This document shows, one piece after another, positions 42,638 through 51,560 of a stretch of DNA of 64,000 nt. The notes under the pieces were generated by a model. It was given only the letters and a program-made list of their open reading frames with translations. It was not told the DNA's origin and made no database searches. The position numbers were made by a program, and so were the translations under genes. The stretch's first letter is position 1. Each line of letters begins with the position of its first letter. This stretch comes from Streptomyces rhizoryzae (GTDB lineage Bacteria; Actinomycetota; Actinomycetes; Streptomycetales; Streptomycetaceae), in assembly GCF_023155275.1 (NCBI RefSeq), contig NZ_JALMUV010000005.1, forward strand, positions 62,001 through 126,000. Reading direction: 5' to 3'.

Positions 42638-44833
42638 TCAGTCCGTGAACGTCTCACCCCTGTCGGCCTTCTCGACCAGCAGCGCGGGGGGCGCGAACCG
42701 GTCGCCGTAGGCCGCCTGGAGCTCCCGGGCCCGGGCCACGAAACCGGACGGGCCGACGAGGTCCTCCCGTCCGGGGCCGCCCCGGTAGCCGTTGATGTAC
42801 TGGAGCACACCGCCGGTCCAGCCGGGGAAGCCGATGCCCAGGATGGACCCGATGTTGGCGTCGGCGACGGAGGTCAGCACGCCCTCCTCCAGGCAGCGGA
42901 CGGTGTCCAGCGCCTCGGCGAACAGCATCCGCTCCTGCATGTCCCGGAACGGGATCGCGGCGCCGGCGCGCCCGAAGTGCTCGCGCAGCCCTGGCCACAG
43001 GCCGGTCCGCCGGCCGTCGTCGCCGTAGTCGTAGAAGCCCGCGCCGCCGCTGCGGCCGGGGCGCCCGAACTCGTCGACCATGCGGTCGATGACGGTGTCG
43101 GCCGGGTGCGGCTGCCAGGTGCCGCCGGCCTCCTCCACGGCGCGCCGGGTCTCCTCACGGATCTTGCGCGGGAGGGTGAGGGTCAGCTCGTCCATCAGGG
43201 AGAGCACCTTGGCGGGATAGCCGGCCTGGGCGGCGGCCTGTTCGACCGAGGCGGGGTCGAGGCCCTCGCCGAGCATCGCCACGCCCTCGTTGATGAAGTG
43301 GCCGATGACCCGGGAGGTGAAGAAGCCGCGGGAGTCGTTGACGACGATCGGGGTCTTGCGGATCTGGCGGACCAGGTCGAAGGCGCGGGCCAGGGCCTCG
43401 TCACCGGTGCGCTCGCCCTTGATGATCTCCACCAGCGGCATCTTGTCGACCGGGGAGAAGAAGTGCAGGCCGATGAAGTCGGCGTCCCGCTCGACGCCTT
43501 CGGCCAGCAGCGTGATGGGCAGGGTGGAGGTGTTGGAGCACAGCAGCGCGTCCGGGGCGACGAGGTGCTGGATCTCCTTGAAGACCTTGTGCTTGAGGGC
43601 GACGTCCTCGAAGACCGCCTCGATGACCGCGTCGCAGCCGGCCAGGTCGGCGGGCTCGGCGGTGGGGGTGATCCGGGCCAGCAGCTCGTCGCGCTTGCGC
43701 TCGGTGGTCCGGCCCTTGGCGAGCGCCTTGTCGAGCAGGCCCTCGGAGTAGCTCTTGCCCCGGCGGGCGGCGTCGAGGGTGATGTCCTTGAGGACCACGT
43801 CGATACCGGCCCTGGCGCAGGCGTAGGCGATGCCGGCGCCCATCATGCCGGCGCCGAGGACACCGACCTTGCGGACCGTGCGCGGCTCGATGCCCTGGGG
43901 GCGGCTGCGTCCGGCGTTGACGGCCTGGAGGTCGAAGAAGAACGCCTGGATCATGTTCTTGGAGACCTGGCCGGTGACCAGCTCGACGAAGTAGCGCGCC
44001 TCGATGGTCTGGGCGGTCTCGAAGTCGACCTGGGAGCCCTCGACGGCCGCGGCGAGGATGTTGCGCGGGGCCGGGTAGGGGGCGCCGTTGAGCTGCTTCT
44101 TGAGGTTGGCGGGGAACGCCGGGAGGTTGGCGGCGAACTTCGGGTGGGCGGGGGTGCCGCCGGGGATCCGGTAGCCCTTGACGTCCCAGGGCTGCTGGGA
44201 TTCGGGGTGCGCGTCGATGAACTCCCGCGCCTTGGCGAGGAGTTCCTCGGGGGTCTGCGCCACCTCGTGGATCAGCCCGGCCTCCTGTGCGCGCGGGGCG
44301 CTGTACTGGGTGCCCTGGAGGAGCACCTTCAGCAGGGCGTCGGTGATGCCCAGCAGCCGGACGGTGCGGGTGACGCCGCCGGCGGCGGGCAGCAGGCCGA
44401 GGGTGACCTCGGGCAGGCCGATCTTGGTGCCGGGGGTGTCCAGGGCGACGCGGTGGTGGCAGGCCAGGGCGATCTCGTAACCGCCGCCCAGCGCCGCGCC
44501 GTTGATCGCGGCGACGACGGGCTTGCCGAGCGTCTCGATGCGGCGCAGGTCGCGCTTGATGCCGTTGCCCGCCTCGAACGCCTGCTGGGCCTGGTCGGGG
44601 GTGACGGCGATCAGGTCGTGCAGGTCGCCGCCGGCGAAGAAGGTCTTCTTGGCGGAGGTGATGATGACGCCGCGGATGCCGTCGCGCTCGGCCTCCAGGC
44701 GGTCGGCGACCGCGGTGAGGGAGGCTTTGAAGGCGCCGTTCATGGTGTTGGCGGACTGGTCGGGGTCGTCCAGGACCAGGGTGACGACGCCGGTCTCGTC
44801 CTGTTCCCAGCGGATGGTGGTGGCTCGGCTCAT
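42638..44833 (-). CDS. fadB: Multifunctional fatty-acid oxidation alpha subunit (FadB/FadJ-like)
   Basis: A 731-residue fusion of enoyl-CoA hydratase (1-200) and 3-hydroxyacyl-CoA dehydrogenase (about 315-620). Both hydratase glutamates are present (GGGYEIAL and GLPEVTLGLL). The NAD site is VGVLGAGMMGAGIAYACA, and the dehydrogenase catalytic histidine lies in GLHFFSPVDKMPLVEI. It performs the second and third steps of beta-oxidation. It follows the thiolase gene by 32 bp and probably forms a trifunctional complex with it. Confidence 0.95.
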   Translation of the reverse strand: MSRATTIRWEQDETGVVTLVLDDPDQSANTMNGAFKASLTAVADRLEAERDGIRGVIITSAKKTFFAGGDLHDLIAVTPDQAQQAFEAGNGIKRDLRRIETLGKPVVAAINGAALGGGYEIALACHHRVALDTPGTKIGLPEVTLGLLPAAGGVTRTVRLLGITDALLKVLLQGTQYSAPRAQEAGLIHEVAQTPEELLAKAREFIDAHPESQQPWDVKGYRIPGGTPAHPKFAANLPAFPANLKKQLNGAPYPAPRNILAAAVEGSQVDFETAQTIEARYFVELVTGQVSKNMIQAFFFDLQAVNAGRSRPQGIEPRTVRKVGVLGAGMMGAGIAYACARAGIDVVLKDITLDAARRGKSYSEGLLDKALAKGRTTERKRDELLARITPTAEPADLAGCDAVIEAVFEDVALKHKVFKEIQHLVAPDALLCSNTSTLPITLLAEGVERDADFIGLHFFSPVDKMPLVEIIKGERTGDEALARAFDLVRQIRKTPIVVNDSRGFFTSRVIGHFINEGVAMLGEGLDPASVEQAAAQAGYPAKVLSLMDELTLTLPRKIREETRRAVEEAGGTWQPHPADTVIDRMVDEFGRPGRSGGAGFYDYGDDGRRTGLWPGLREHFGRAGAAIPFRDMQERMLFAEALDTVRCLEEGVLTSVADANIGSILGIGFPGWTGGVLQYINGYRGGPGREDLVGPSGFVARARELQAAYGDRFAPPALLVEKADRGETFTD

Positions 44834-44865
44834 GGTCGGTACTCCGTAGTGGGGTGGGACGAGGG

Positions 44866-46080
44866 TCAGAGGCGCTCGATGACGGTGGCGATGCCCATCC
44901 CGCCGCCGACGCAGAGGGTGGCCAGGCCGTAGCGCTTGTCCTGGCGCTCCAGTTCGTCGACGAGGGTGCCGAGGATCATCGCGCCGGTGGCGCCGAGCGG
45001 GTGGCCCAGGGCGATCGCGCCGCCGTTGACGTTGACCTTGTCCAGGCTCAGGCCCATGTCCTTGACGAAGCGCAGCACGACCGCGGCGAACGCCTCGTTG
45101 ATCTCGACCAGGTCGATGTCGTCGATGGTCAGCCCGGCTTTGGCCAGTGCCTTGCGGCTGGCGGGGGCGGGGCCGGTGAGCATGATGGTGGGCTCGGAGC
45201 CGGAGACCGCGGCGGAGACGATACGGGCCCGCGGGGTGAGGCCGTAGCGCTCGCCGACCTCGCGGGAGCCGATGGCGACCAGGGCGGCGCCGTCCACGAT
45301 GCCGGAGGAGTTGCCGGCGTGATGGACGTGGTCGATCTTCTCGACCCAGTGGTACTTCTGGAGGGCGACCGCGTCGAAGCCACCGGCGTCGCCGATGGCG
45401 GCGAACGACGGCTTCAGGCCGGCCAGCGAGTCGGCGGTGGTGCCGGGGCGCAGGTGCTCGTCGCGGTCGAGGACGACCAGGCCGTTGCGGTCCCGGACGG
45501 GGACGACGGAGCGCGCGAAGCGGCCGTCCTTCCAGGCCGCGGCGGCCCGCTCCTGGGACAGCGCGGCGTACTCGTCGACGTCGCGGCGGGAGTAGCCCTC
45601 CAGCGTGGCGATGAGGTCGGCGCCGATGCCCTGCGGGACGAAGCCGGTGTCGAAGTTGGTCATCGGGTCGGCGAACCAGGCGCCGCCGTCGGAGGCCATC
45701 GGGACCCGCGACATCGACTCCACGCCGCCGGCCAGGACCAGGTCCTCCCAGCCGGAACGGACCTTGGCGGCGGCCATGTTGACCGCTTCGAGGCCGGAGG
45801 CGCAGAAGCGGTTCTCCTGGACCCCGGCGACGGTGTCGGGGAGGCCGGCGGCGATCGCGGCGATCCGCGCGATGTCGGAGCCCTGGTCGCCGACCGGGCC
45901 GACGACGCCCAGCACGATGTCGTCGACGGCGGCCGGGTCGAGGCCGGGGAAGCGCCGCCGGACCTCGTGGATCAGGCCGACGACCAGGTCGATGGGCTTG
46001 GTGCCGTGCAGGGCGCCGTTCGCCTTGCCGCGGCCGCGGGGGGTGCGGATCGCGTCGTACACATACGCTTCGGTGCTCAC
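44866..46080 (-). CDS. fadA: Acetyl-CoA C-acyltransferase (thiolase), beta-oxidation
   Basis: A 404-residue thiolase, last step of beta-oxidation. Nucleophilic Cys93 is in [12 protein letters not shown]; the general bases are the His of [15 protein letters not shown] and the Cys of TLCVGGGMG. The start is a GTG at 46080. It lies between the acyl-CoA dehydrogenase gene (86 bp upstream) and the fadB-like gene, all on one strand. The FadA name reflects its pairing with a FadB-type protein. Confidence 0.94.
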   Translation of the reverse strand: MSTEAYVYDAIRTPRGRGKANGALHGTKPIDLVVGLIHEVRRRFPGLDPAAVDDIVLGVVGPVGDQGSDIARIAAIAAGLPDTVAGVQENRFCASGLEAVNMAAAKVRSGWEDLVLAGGVESMSRVPMASDGGAWFADPMTNFDTGFVPQGIGADLIATLEGYSRRDVDEYAALSQERAAAAWKDGRFARSVVPVRDRNGLVVLDRDEHLRPGTTADSLAGLKPSFAAIGDAGGFDAVALQKYHWVEKIDHVHHAGNSSGIVDGAALVAIGSREVGERYGLTPRARIVSAAVSGSEPTIMLTGPAPASRKALAKAGLTIDDIDLVEINEAFAAVVLRFVKDMGLSLDKVNVNGGAIALGHPLGATGAMILGTLVDELERQDKRYGLATLCVGGGMGIATVIERL

Positions 46081-46166
46081 GGGGAAGCCTTTCTTTCCGG
46101 CCCGGGGCGGGACCGGCGGCGCACGGCCGCCGGTGCCACGGGCCCGGGAGGCGCAGTCGGGGAGGG

Positions 46167-47309
46167 TCAGCCGAGCAGGGAGCGGCCGATGATCTCCTTC
46201 ATGATCTCGGTCGTCCCTCCGTAGATGGTCTGGATCCGGCCGTCGGTGAAGGCGCGGGCGACGGGGTATTCGGTCATGTAGCCGTAGCCGCCGTGGAGTT
46301 GCAGGCAGCGGTCGGCGACGCGCTTGTGGAGTTCGGTGGCCCACCACTTGGCCATGGAGGCGTGCACGGCGTCCAGGGCGCCCGCGGCGTGGTCGGCGAT
46401 GCAGCGGTCGAGGAAGGCGCGGGTGACCGCGCACTCGGTGGCCATCTCGGCGATCTCGAAGCGGATGTGCTGGAGCTTGGCCAGCGGCCGGCCGAACGCC
46501 TCGCGCTCCTTGACGTAGCGGGTGGTGAGCTCCAGGACGTGCTCCGCACCGGCGATCCCGGCGACGGCTATCGCCATCCGCTCCTGGGCGAGGTTGGTCA
46601 TCAGGTGCACGAACGCGCCGTTGAGTTCGCCGAGCAGATTCTCCTTGGGCACCCGGACGTCGTGGAAGAACAGCTCGGCGGTGTCCTGGGACTTCTGGCC
46701 GATCTTGTCGAGGTTGCGGCCGCGCTCGAACCCGGGCGCCCCGCGCTCGACGACCAGCAGGCTCAGGCCGTGCGCGCCGCCCTCGGGCGTGGTCCTGGCG
46801 ACGACGATGACGAGGTCGGCGAGGATGCCGTTGGAGATGAAGGTCTTGGAGCCGTTGAGCACCCAGTGGTCGCCGCGGTCCTCGGCGGCGGTGCGGATGC
46901 CCTGGAGGTCGGAGCCGGCGCCGGGCTCGGTCATGGCGATGGCGGTGATGGTCTCGCCGGTGCAGAAGCCGGGCAGCCAGCGGCGCTTCTGCTCGTCGGT
47001 GGCGAGCGAGGTGAGGTAGGGGCCGACGATGTCGTTGTGCAGGCCGATGGCCAGGCCGGGGGCGCCGGCGCGGGTGAACTCCTCGGCCAGTACGGCGCTG
47101 TAGCGGAAGTCGGTGGTGCCCCCGCCGCCGTACTCCTCGGGGACGGCCAGGCCCAGCAGCCCCTGGCGGCCGGCGGCGCGCCAGGCGTCCCGGCTGACGA
47201 TGCCGTCCTTCTCCCACTGGGCGTAGTGCGGTGTCACCTCCTTGGCGAGGAAGGTGCGCACCGTCTCGCGGAAGGCTTCGTGGTCCTCGGTGAAGAGCTG
47301 GCGCTTCAC
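46167..47309 (-). CDS. Acyl-CoA dehydrogenase
   Basis: A 380-residue flavoprotein catalysing the first, FAD-dependent step of acyl-CoA beta-oxidation. FAD- and substrate-binding motifs [14 protein letters not shown] and [10 protein letters not shown] are intact, and the C-terminal [17 protein letters not shown] segment contains the catalytic Glu (GGTTE). Length is normal. It is the first gene of the fad run, 97 bp downstream of a hairpin that ends the upstream CoA-transferase transcript. Chain-length preference cannot be read. Confidence 0.94.
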   Translation of the reverse strand: MKRQLFTEDHEAFRETVRTFLAKEVTPHYAQWEKDGIVSRDAWRAAGRQGLLGLAVPEEYGGGGTTDFRYSAVLAEEFTRAGAPGLAIGLHNDIVGPYLTSLATDEQKRRWLPGFCTGETITAIAMTEPGAGSDLQGIRTAAEDRGDHWVLNGSKTFISNGILADLVIVVARTTPEGGAHGLSLLVVERGAPGFERGRNLDKIGQKSQDTAELFFHDVRVPKENLLGELNGAFVHLMTNLAQERMAIAVAGIAGAEHVLELTTRYVKEREAFGRPLAKLQHIRFEIAEMATECAVTRAFLDRCIADHAAGALDAVHASMAKWWATELHKRVADRCLQLHGGYGYMTEYPVARAFTDGRIQTIYGGTTEIMKEIIGRSLLG

Positions 47310-47347
47310 TCTGCTGTCCCTTCGGGGGTGCGGTGCGGTTGGTGGGC

Positions 47348-47377
47348 GGGGCCGCCCGGGCGGGGCCGGGCGGCCCC
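47348..47377 (-). terminator. Terminator after the CoA-transferase/small-ORF pair
   Basis: GGGGCCGCCCGG (47348-47359) and CCGGGCGGCCCC (47366-47377) form a perfect 12-bp stem with a 6-base loop, 29 bp past the small ORF on the minus strand. Confidence 0.7.
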
Positions 47378-47406
47378 CGGTGGGCGCCGGGTCGCGCCCG
47401 GTCCCC

Positions 47407-47634
47407 TCAGAGCCGGTCCTCGACCGTCTCGGCGGGCCGGACGGGACCGGGGGCTATGGGCCGGTCAGGGAGCATCGTCACCCCGGCCGCGCGGTACGCG
47501 GCGAACCCGCCGCGGACATCCCCCTGGGAGGCGCGCAGCGTCACCCGTTCGCCCAACGCGGCGGGCACCGCGGCCCCGGCCGCCCGCTCGCGGCCGGTGG
47601 GGCGGTGCTCCTGGCGGGGGGTGGCCGGTGCCAT
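47407..47634 (-). CDS. Small unknown protein, translationally coupled to a CoA transferase
   Basis: A 75-residue ORF whose ATG overlaps the stop of the CoA-transferase gene by one base (TGATG). Codon use is normal for the genome. The sequence is Ala/Arg-rich at the start and ends in PVRPAETVEDRL; I do not recognise a domain. There is no signal peptide or membrane segment. It may be an accessory subunit, or a C-terminal remnant of a larger gene. The tight coupling and following terminator argue that it is translated. Confidence 0.55.
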   Translation of the reverse strand: MAPATPRQEHRPTGRERAAGAAVPAALGERVTLRASQGDVRGGFAAYRAAGVTMLPDRPIAPGPVRPAETVEDRL

Positions 47635-48797
47635 CAGCGGGCCGCCTCCCCGGGCTCGGCGGGGCGCGCGCCGCCGGGGGTGACCAGGGCGGGCACGTCC
47701 CAGTCGCGGGCGACCTCCGCGGTGTCGGCGCCGGGCCGGGCGGGCGGTCTGCGGAGCGTTCCGGGCGTGGCGGAGAAGCGGGGCGCGGGGGCGGGCTGGG
47801 TGATGCCGGCGTGTTCGGTGAAGGTGCCGCGGGCGGCGAGGTGCGGGTGCGCCGGGGCCTCGCGCAGCGAGAGCACGGGGGCCACGCAGGCGTCGGAGTC
47901 CTGGAAGACGGCCGTCCACTCCGCCCGCGTACGGGTCCGGAACCGGGCGGCGATGGCGGTGCGCAGCTCCTCCCAGGCGGCGAGGTCGTCCCGGCCGGGG
48001 ACCTCGTCCCCCAGGCCGAGCAGCCGGACGAACTCGGCGTAGAACCGCTGCTCCAGCGCGCCGACGGCCATGTGCCCGCCGTCGGCGGTCTCGTACACGC
48101 CGTAGAAGGGGGCGCCGCCGTCGAGGAGGTTGGCGCCGCGGCGGTCCTGCCAGCCGCCGGCCGCCAGCATGCCGTGGATCATCGCCGTCAGATGGGCGGT
48201 CCCGTCGACGATCGCGGCGTCCACGACCTGGCCCGTGCCGCCCTCGGTGCGGGCGTGCCGGAGGGCGGCGAGGACGCCGATGACCAGATAGAGGGAGCCG
48301 CCGGCGTAGTCGCCGAGGAGGTTGGCGGGGACGGCGGGCGGGCCGTCGGGCGGGCCGATCATGCCGAGCGCGCCGGTGAGGGCGATGTAGCCGATGTCGT
48401 GCCCCGCGGTGCCGGCGAGCGGGCCCTGCTGGCCCCAGCCGGTCATCCGGCCGTAGACCAGGCGGGGGTTGCGCGCCAGGCAGGCGTCCGGGCCGACGCC
48501 GAGGCGCTCGGCGACGCCCGGGCGGTAGCCCTCGATGAGGACGTCGGCGCGCCCGGCCAGGGCGAGGACCTGCTCGACCCCTTCGGACCGCTTCAGATCC
48601 ACCAGGACCGAGCGCTTGTTGCGGTTGGTGACGTCGCGGGCCGGGTCGATGCCCAGGCCGGCGCCGCCGGGCCGGTCGACCCGCACGACGTCGGCGCCGA
48701 GGTCGGCCAGCAGCATGGCGGCGAACGGTCCGGGGCCGATGCCGGCGAGCTCCACCACCCGCACGCCGCTCAGCGGGCCGTCTGCTGACTGCGTCAT
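47634..48797 (-). CDS. CaiB/BaiF-type CoA transferase (alpha-methylacyl-CoA racemase-like)
   Basis: A 387-residue family III CoA-transferase-fold protein. It has the N-terminal GVRVVELAGIGPGPFAAMLLADLGADVVRV stretch split into its usual blocks, the RADVLIEGYRPGVAERLG motif and Asp163 in LGDYAGG. His133-Asp134 (GHD) matches the catalytic pair of alpha-methylacyl-CoA racemase, so racemisation of branched acyl-CoA ahead of beta-oxidation is a good hypothesis. ATG at 48797 with AGAGGG upstream. CoA transfer is the alternative reaction. Confidence 0.9.
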   Translation of the reverse strand: MTQSADGPLSGVRVVELAGIGPGPFAAMLLADLGADVVRVDRPGGAGLGIDPARDVTNRNKRSVLVDLKRSEGVEQVLALAGRADVLIEGYRPGVAERLGVGPDACLARNPRLVYGRMTGWGQQGPLAGTAGHDIGYIALTGALGMIGPPDGPPAVPANLLGDYAGGSLYLVIGVLAALRHARTEGGTGQVVDAAIVDGTAHLTAMIHGMLAAGGWQDRRGANLLDGGAPFYGVYETADGGHMAVGALEQRFYAEFVRLLGLGDEVPGRDDLAAWEELRTAIAARFRTRTRAEWTAVFQDSDACVAPVLSLREAPAHPHLAARGTFTEHAGITQPAPAPRFSATPGTLRRPPARPGADTAEVARDWDVPALVTPGGARPAEPGEAAR

Positions 48798-49255
48798 CGC
48801 GCCCTCTGCCTTCCGTGCTGCCTTCCACACTGTGACACTTCTGATGTAACACCCGTGATGTTAAGAACGTGTTCCACTTTCCACAAGCCCCCTCGTGCCG
48901 CGTGGCCGGTGCCGGAAAAGGCCCGTGGCGGCGATGCCGAACTGCCATCGCCGCCACGGGCCTTCGCGCGCCTGCCACTGCCGCGCCGCTAACCCCCGCC
49001 AGGCCGGTCGATGAGCCGCGCGGGCGCTATGCCGCGGCGGGGCGCGCCCGTCCGCACCCGCGCCCGCGCCGCCGCCTGCCGCACCGCCCGCGCCCTCGTC
49101 TCCGCCACGTCCGCTCCCCCGTCCGGCACCGCGCGCGGTGCCTGTCCGCGGGGCCGCGCACACCCGCGCCGCCCGTCGACCTCCACGCTAACCGCGACCA
49201 CTGACAACGGCCCGCGGAGCGCCCGGCGCCGGGCCGGCGGAGGGACAATGCCGTC
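48798..49255. other. Divergent region with an orphan hairpin
   Basis: 458 bases between divergent genes. About 48835-48880 is AT-rich and may hold the CoA-transferase promoter. A perfect 19-bp hairpin lies at 48918-48964. From 49010 to 49190 the DNA is extremely C-rich on the plus strand and opens a frame on each strand, neither of which resembles a known protein. Confidence 0.5.
48918..48964. terminator. Perfect 19-bp hairpin, terminator-like, without an evident gene
   Basis: AAGGCCCGTGGCGGCGATG (48918-48936) and CATCGCCGCCACGGGCCTT (48946-48964) pair without mismatch around a 9-base loop, ending in TT on the plus strand and AA at the other side. It lies between two genes that point away from each other. 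Confidence 0.65.
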
Positions 49256-49990
49256 ATGTCTCACCACGCCGCCGCACTGTTCGACGTCCACGCGGGCCAG
49301 GGACTGCGCCAGTTCACCGAGCTGGCCCTGGCCCTGCTGCTGTCCTCGCTGATCGGCCTGGAGCGGGAGGCCCGGCAGAAGAGCGCCGGGCTGCGCACCC
49401 ACACTCTCGTCGGGGTGGGCAGCGCCCTGTTCATGGAGGTGTCGATCCACGGCTTCGGGGCGCTGCTCGGCACCGACGGGGTGGCGTTGGACCCCTCGCG
49501 GGTCGCCGCCCAGGTCGTCTCCGGCATCGGGTTCATCGGTGGCGGCCTCATCTTCGTGCGGAAGGACGCCGTCCGGGGCCTGACCACGGCCGCGACCATC
49601 TGGCTGACCTGTGCCATCGGCATGGCGTGCGGCGGCGGGCTGCCGCTGCTCGCGATCGGCGCGACGGCGGTGCACTTCCTGGTCGTCCGCGGTTTCTCCT
49701 GGGTCTCGGAGCGGTTCGGGTCCGGCCCGTCCTTCGGCCGGGTCGAACTGCGCCTCACCTACCAGCCCCAACAGGGGCTGCTGGGACGGATGTTGGAGAT
49801 GTGCACGGGGAGTGGTTTCCGGGTCACCGATGTCCAGGTGGAGACCGGCGCCGAGAACCCCCGGATAGCCGCCGAGGTGCTGCTGCGCCTGGAGGGCAGC
49901 GGTTCGGCGCATCCCCTGGTCGAGGCGCTGACGGAGCTGGAGGGCGTGCGCGGCGTGGCGCTCGGGCGCCGCGGCGACAGCACCGAGTGA
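49256..49990 (+). CDS. MgtC/SapB-family membrane protein
   Basis: A 244-residue protein with four or five N-terminal membrane helices including LIGLEREARQKSAGLRTHTLVGVGSAL and VVSGIGFIGGGLIF, the hallmark of MgtC, followed by an ACT-like C-terminal domain (about 160-240). MgtC proteins act in magnesium limitation and ATP-synthase control in other bacteria. The ATG at 49256 is used; the upstream site is weak. It is monocistronic. Confidence 0.9.
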   Translation: MSHHAAALFDVHAGQGLRQFTELALALLLSSLIGLEREARQKSAGLRTHTLVGVGSALFMEVSIHGFGALLGTDGVALDPSRVAAQVVSGIGFIGGGLIFVRKDAVRGLTTAATIWLTCAIGMACGGGLPLLAIGATAVHFLVVRGFSWVSERFGSGPSFGRVELRLTYQPQQGLLGRMLEMCTGSGFRVTDVQVETGAENPRIAAEVLLRLEGSGSAHPLVEALTELEGVRGVALGRRGDSTE

Positions 49991-50358
49991 GCCGCACCGC
50001 CGGCCGCGCGGCCGCGCCCCCGCCCCCCGCCGGACCCTGACGCCCCGCCGCCTCCCGTTACGCGGCACCGCACGGCCCTCCGCCCCGGACCGCCGCCCCG
50101 CGCCCCGGTTCCACCGCACCGCCCAGCGCGCCCGTGTGGGAGACGAAGCCCAGCGACGCGGCGCGGGTCGCGGGCGGGAAGCGGCCCGCGAGGTACGTCG
50201 GCAGGGCCCCGGAGACGCCCTGGCCGAGCGCCAGGCCCCGCGCCCCGGCCGCGTGGAGACCGGTCGCACCCCCGTGGGCGCCGACGGCCCCCGCCCGTCC
50301 GGTGGTTGGCACCCCCTCGGTAGGGTCCGGTCCCCGGCCCGGCCAGGAGAGGACAGCG
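49991..50358. other. Intergenic region with an MFS gene relic
   Basis: 368 bases between mgtC-like and dehydrogenase-like genes. The minus strand of 50058-50258 keeps a piece of an MFS transporter. The ribosome site GGAGAGGACAGCG of the next gene lies at the right end. No other coding signal is seen. Confidence 0.5.
50058..50258 (-). pseudogene. Remnant of an MFS transporter gene
   Basis: On the minus strand the last 66 codons before a stop at 50058 read GQGVSGALPTYLAGRFPPA, then TRAASLGFVSHTGALGG. This is the helix 10-11 loop region common in MFS metabolite transporters (GVSG...PTYLxxRFPxxTRAxxLGF). The flanking sequence in the same frame is not transporter-like, and no other part of the gene is found nearby, so it appears to be a decayed fragment. 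Confidence 0.55.
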
Positions 50359-51546
50359 ATGCCACGGCCCGACATCCCAGGACGCGACCACGACCTCGTG
50401 CTGTACGGAGCGACCGGTTTCGCCGGCGCGCTCACCGCGGAGTACCTGGCCCGGCACGCCCCCGAGGGCTGCCGCTGGGCGCTCGCCGGACGCAGCCGAG
50501 CGGGACTGGAGCGGCTCCGGGAGCGGCTGGCCGCCGTGAACCCGGCCTGTGCGGGCCTCCCGCTGCTGCGCGCCGACAGCACCGACCCGGACTCCCTGCG
50601 CGCCCTGGCCGCCGGCACCCGCGTCCTGGCCACCACCGTCGGCCCCTACCTGGTGCACGGCGAACCCCTGGTCGCCGCCTGTGCCGAGACCGGCACCGAC
50701 TACCTGGACCTCACCGGCGAGCCGGAGTTCGTGGACCGGGTCTACCTGCGGTACCACGCCGCGGCCCGTGCGTCCGGGGCCCGGCTGGTCCACGCCTGCG
50801 GCTTCGACTCCGTCCCGTACGACCTGGGGGTGCTCTACACGGTGGGGCTGCTCCCGGAGGGCGTCCCGGTGCGCATCGACGGTTTCGTGCGGACCGACGC
50901 CGCGTTCTCCGGCGGCACCCTGGCGTCCGCGCTGACCGCGGTCTCCCGGCCGGCCGCCATGGCGCGCGCCGCCCGGGCCCGCCGGCGGGCCGAACCGCGG
51001 CCGGCGGGCCGCACGGTGCGGGCCCCGTTCGGGCCGCCCGTCCGGAGCCGGGAGACGGGCACCTGGGGCGTGCCGCTGCCGACCCTGGACCCGCGGATCG
51101 TCGCCCGCTCCGCGGCCGCCCTGGACCGCTACGGCCCCGATTTCCGGTACCGCCACTACGCGGGTGTGCGGCGGCTGCCGACCGCGGTGGCCGGTGCGGC
51201 GGGCGCGGGGGCGGTGTCGGCGCTCGCCCAGGTACCGCCGGTCCGACGTTGGCTGTCCGGACGGCTCCAGCCGGGCGAGGGGCCCGGGCCGGAGCGGCGG
51301 GCGCGGAGCTGGTTCGCGGTGCGGTTCGTGGCCTCGGGCGGCGGTACCCGCCTGGTCACCGAGGTGGCGGGCGGCGACCCGGGCTACGACGAGACCGCGA
51401 AGATGCTCGCCGAGGCGGCGCTCAGCCTGGCCTTCGACGACCTCCCGCCGACCGCGGGCCAGGTGACGACGGCCGTGGCCATGGGGGACGCGCTGACCGG
51501 GCGCCTCCGGAGGGCGGGGATCGCCTTCCGGGTGGTCCGGGCATAG
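50359..51546 (+). CDS. Saccharopine-dehydrogenase-like (trans-acting enoyl reductase family) oxidoreductase
   Basis: A 395-residue NAD(P)-binding protein. The Rossmann motif is LVLYGATGFAGALTAEYLA (residues 13-31), followed by TTVGPYLVHGEPLVAACAETGTDYLDLTGE in blocks, characteristic of the family that includes the mycobacterial trans-acting enoyl reductase Rv2953. A C-terminal domain completes the fold. In mycobacteria the relatives act on lipids; here the substrate is unknown. ATG at 50359 with GGAGAGG upstream. Confidence 0.85.
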   Translation: MPRPDIPGRDHDLVLYGATGFAGALTAEYLARHAPEGCRWALAGRSRAGLERLRERLAAVNPACAGLPLLRADSTDPDSLRALAAGTRVLATTVGPYLVHGEPLVAACAETGTDYLDLTGEPEFVDRVYLRYHAAARASGARLVHACGFDSVPYDLGVLYTVGLLPEGVPVRIDGFVRTDAAFSGGTLASALTAVSRPAAMARAARARRRAEPRPAGRTVRAPFGPPVRSRETGTWGVPLPTLDPRIVARSAAALDRYGPDFRYRHYAGVRRLPTAVAGAAGAGAVSALAQVPPVRRWLSGRLQPGEGPGPERRARSWFAVRFVASGGGTRLVTEVAGGDPGYDETAKMLAEAALSLAFDDLPPTAGQVTTAVAMGDALTGRLRRAGIAFRVVRA

Positions 51547-51560
51547 CGGGGCGCCCGCGG

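Noticed and set aside
44866..47217. A single 783-residue minus-strand protein covering thiolase and upstream
   Set aside because: The N-terminal half is an out-of-frame reading of the acyl-CoA dehydrogenase gene; the real thiolase starts at the GTG at 46080.
49011..49352. Plus-strand ORF of 113 codons starting MSRAGAMPRRG
   Set aside because: It overlaps the start of the mgtC-like gene in another frame and encodes an Arg/Ala/Pro-rich chain with no similarity to known proteins.
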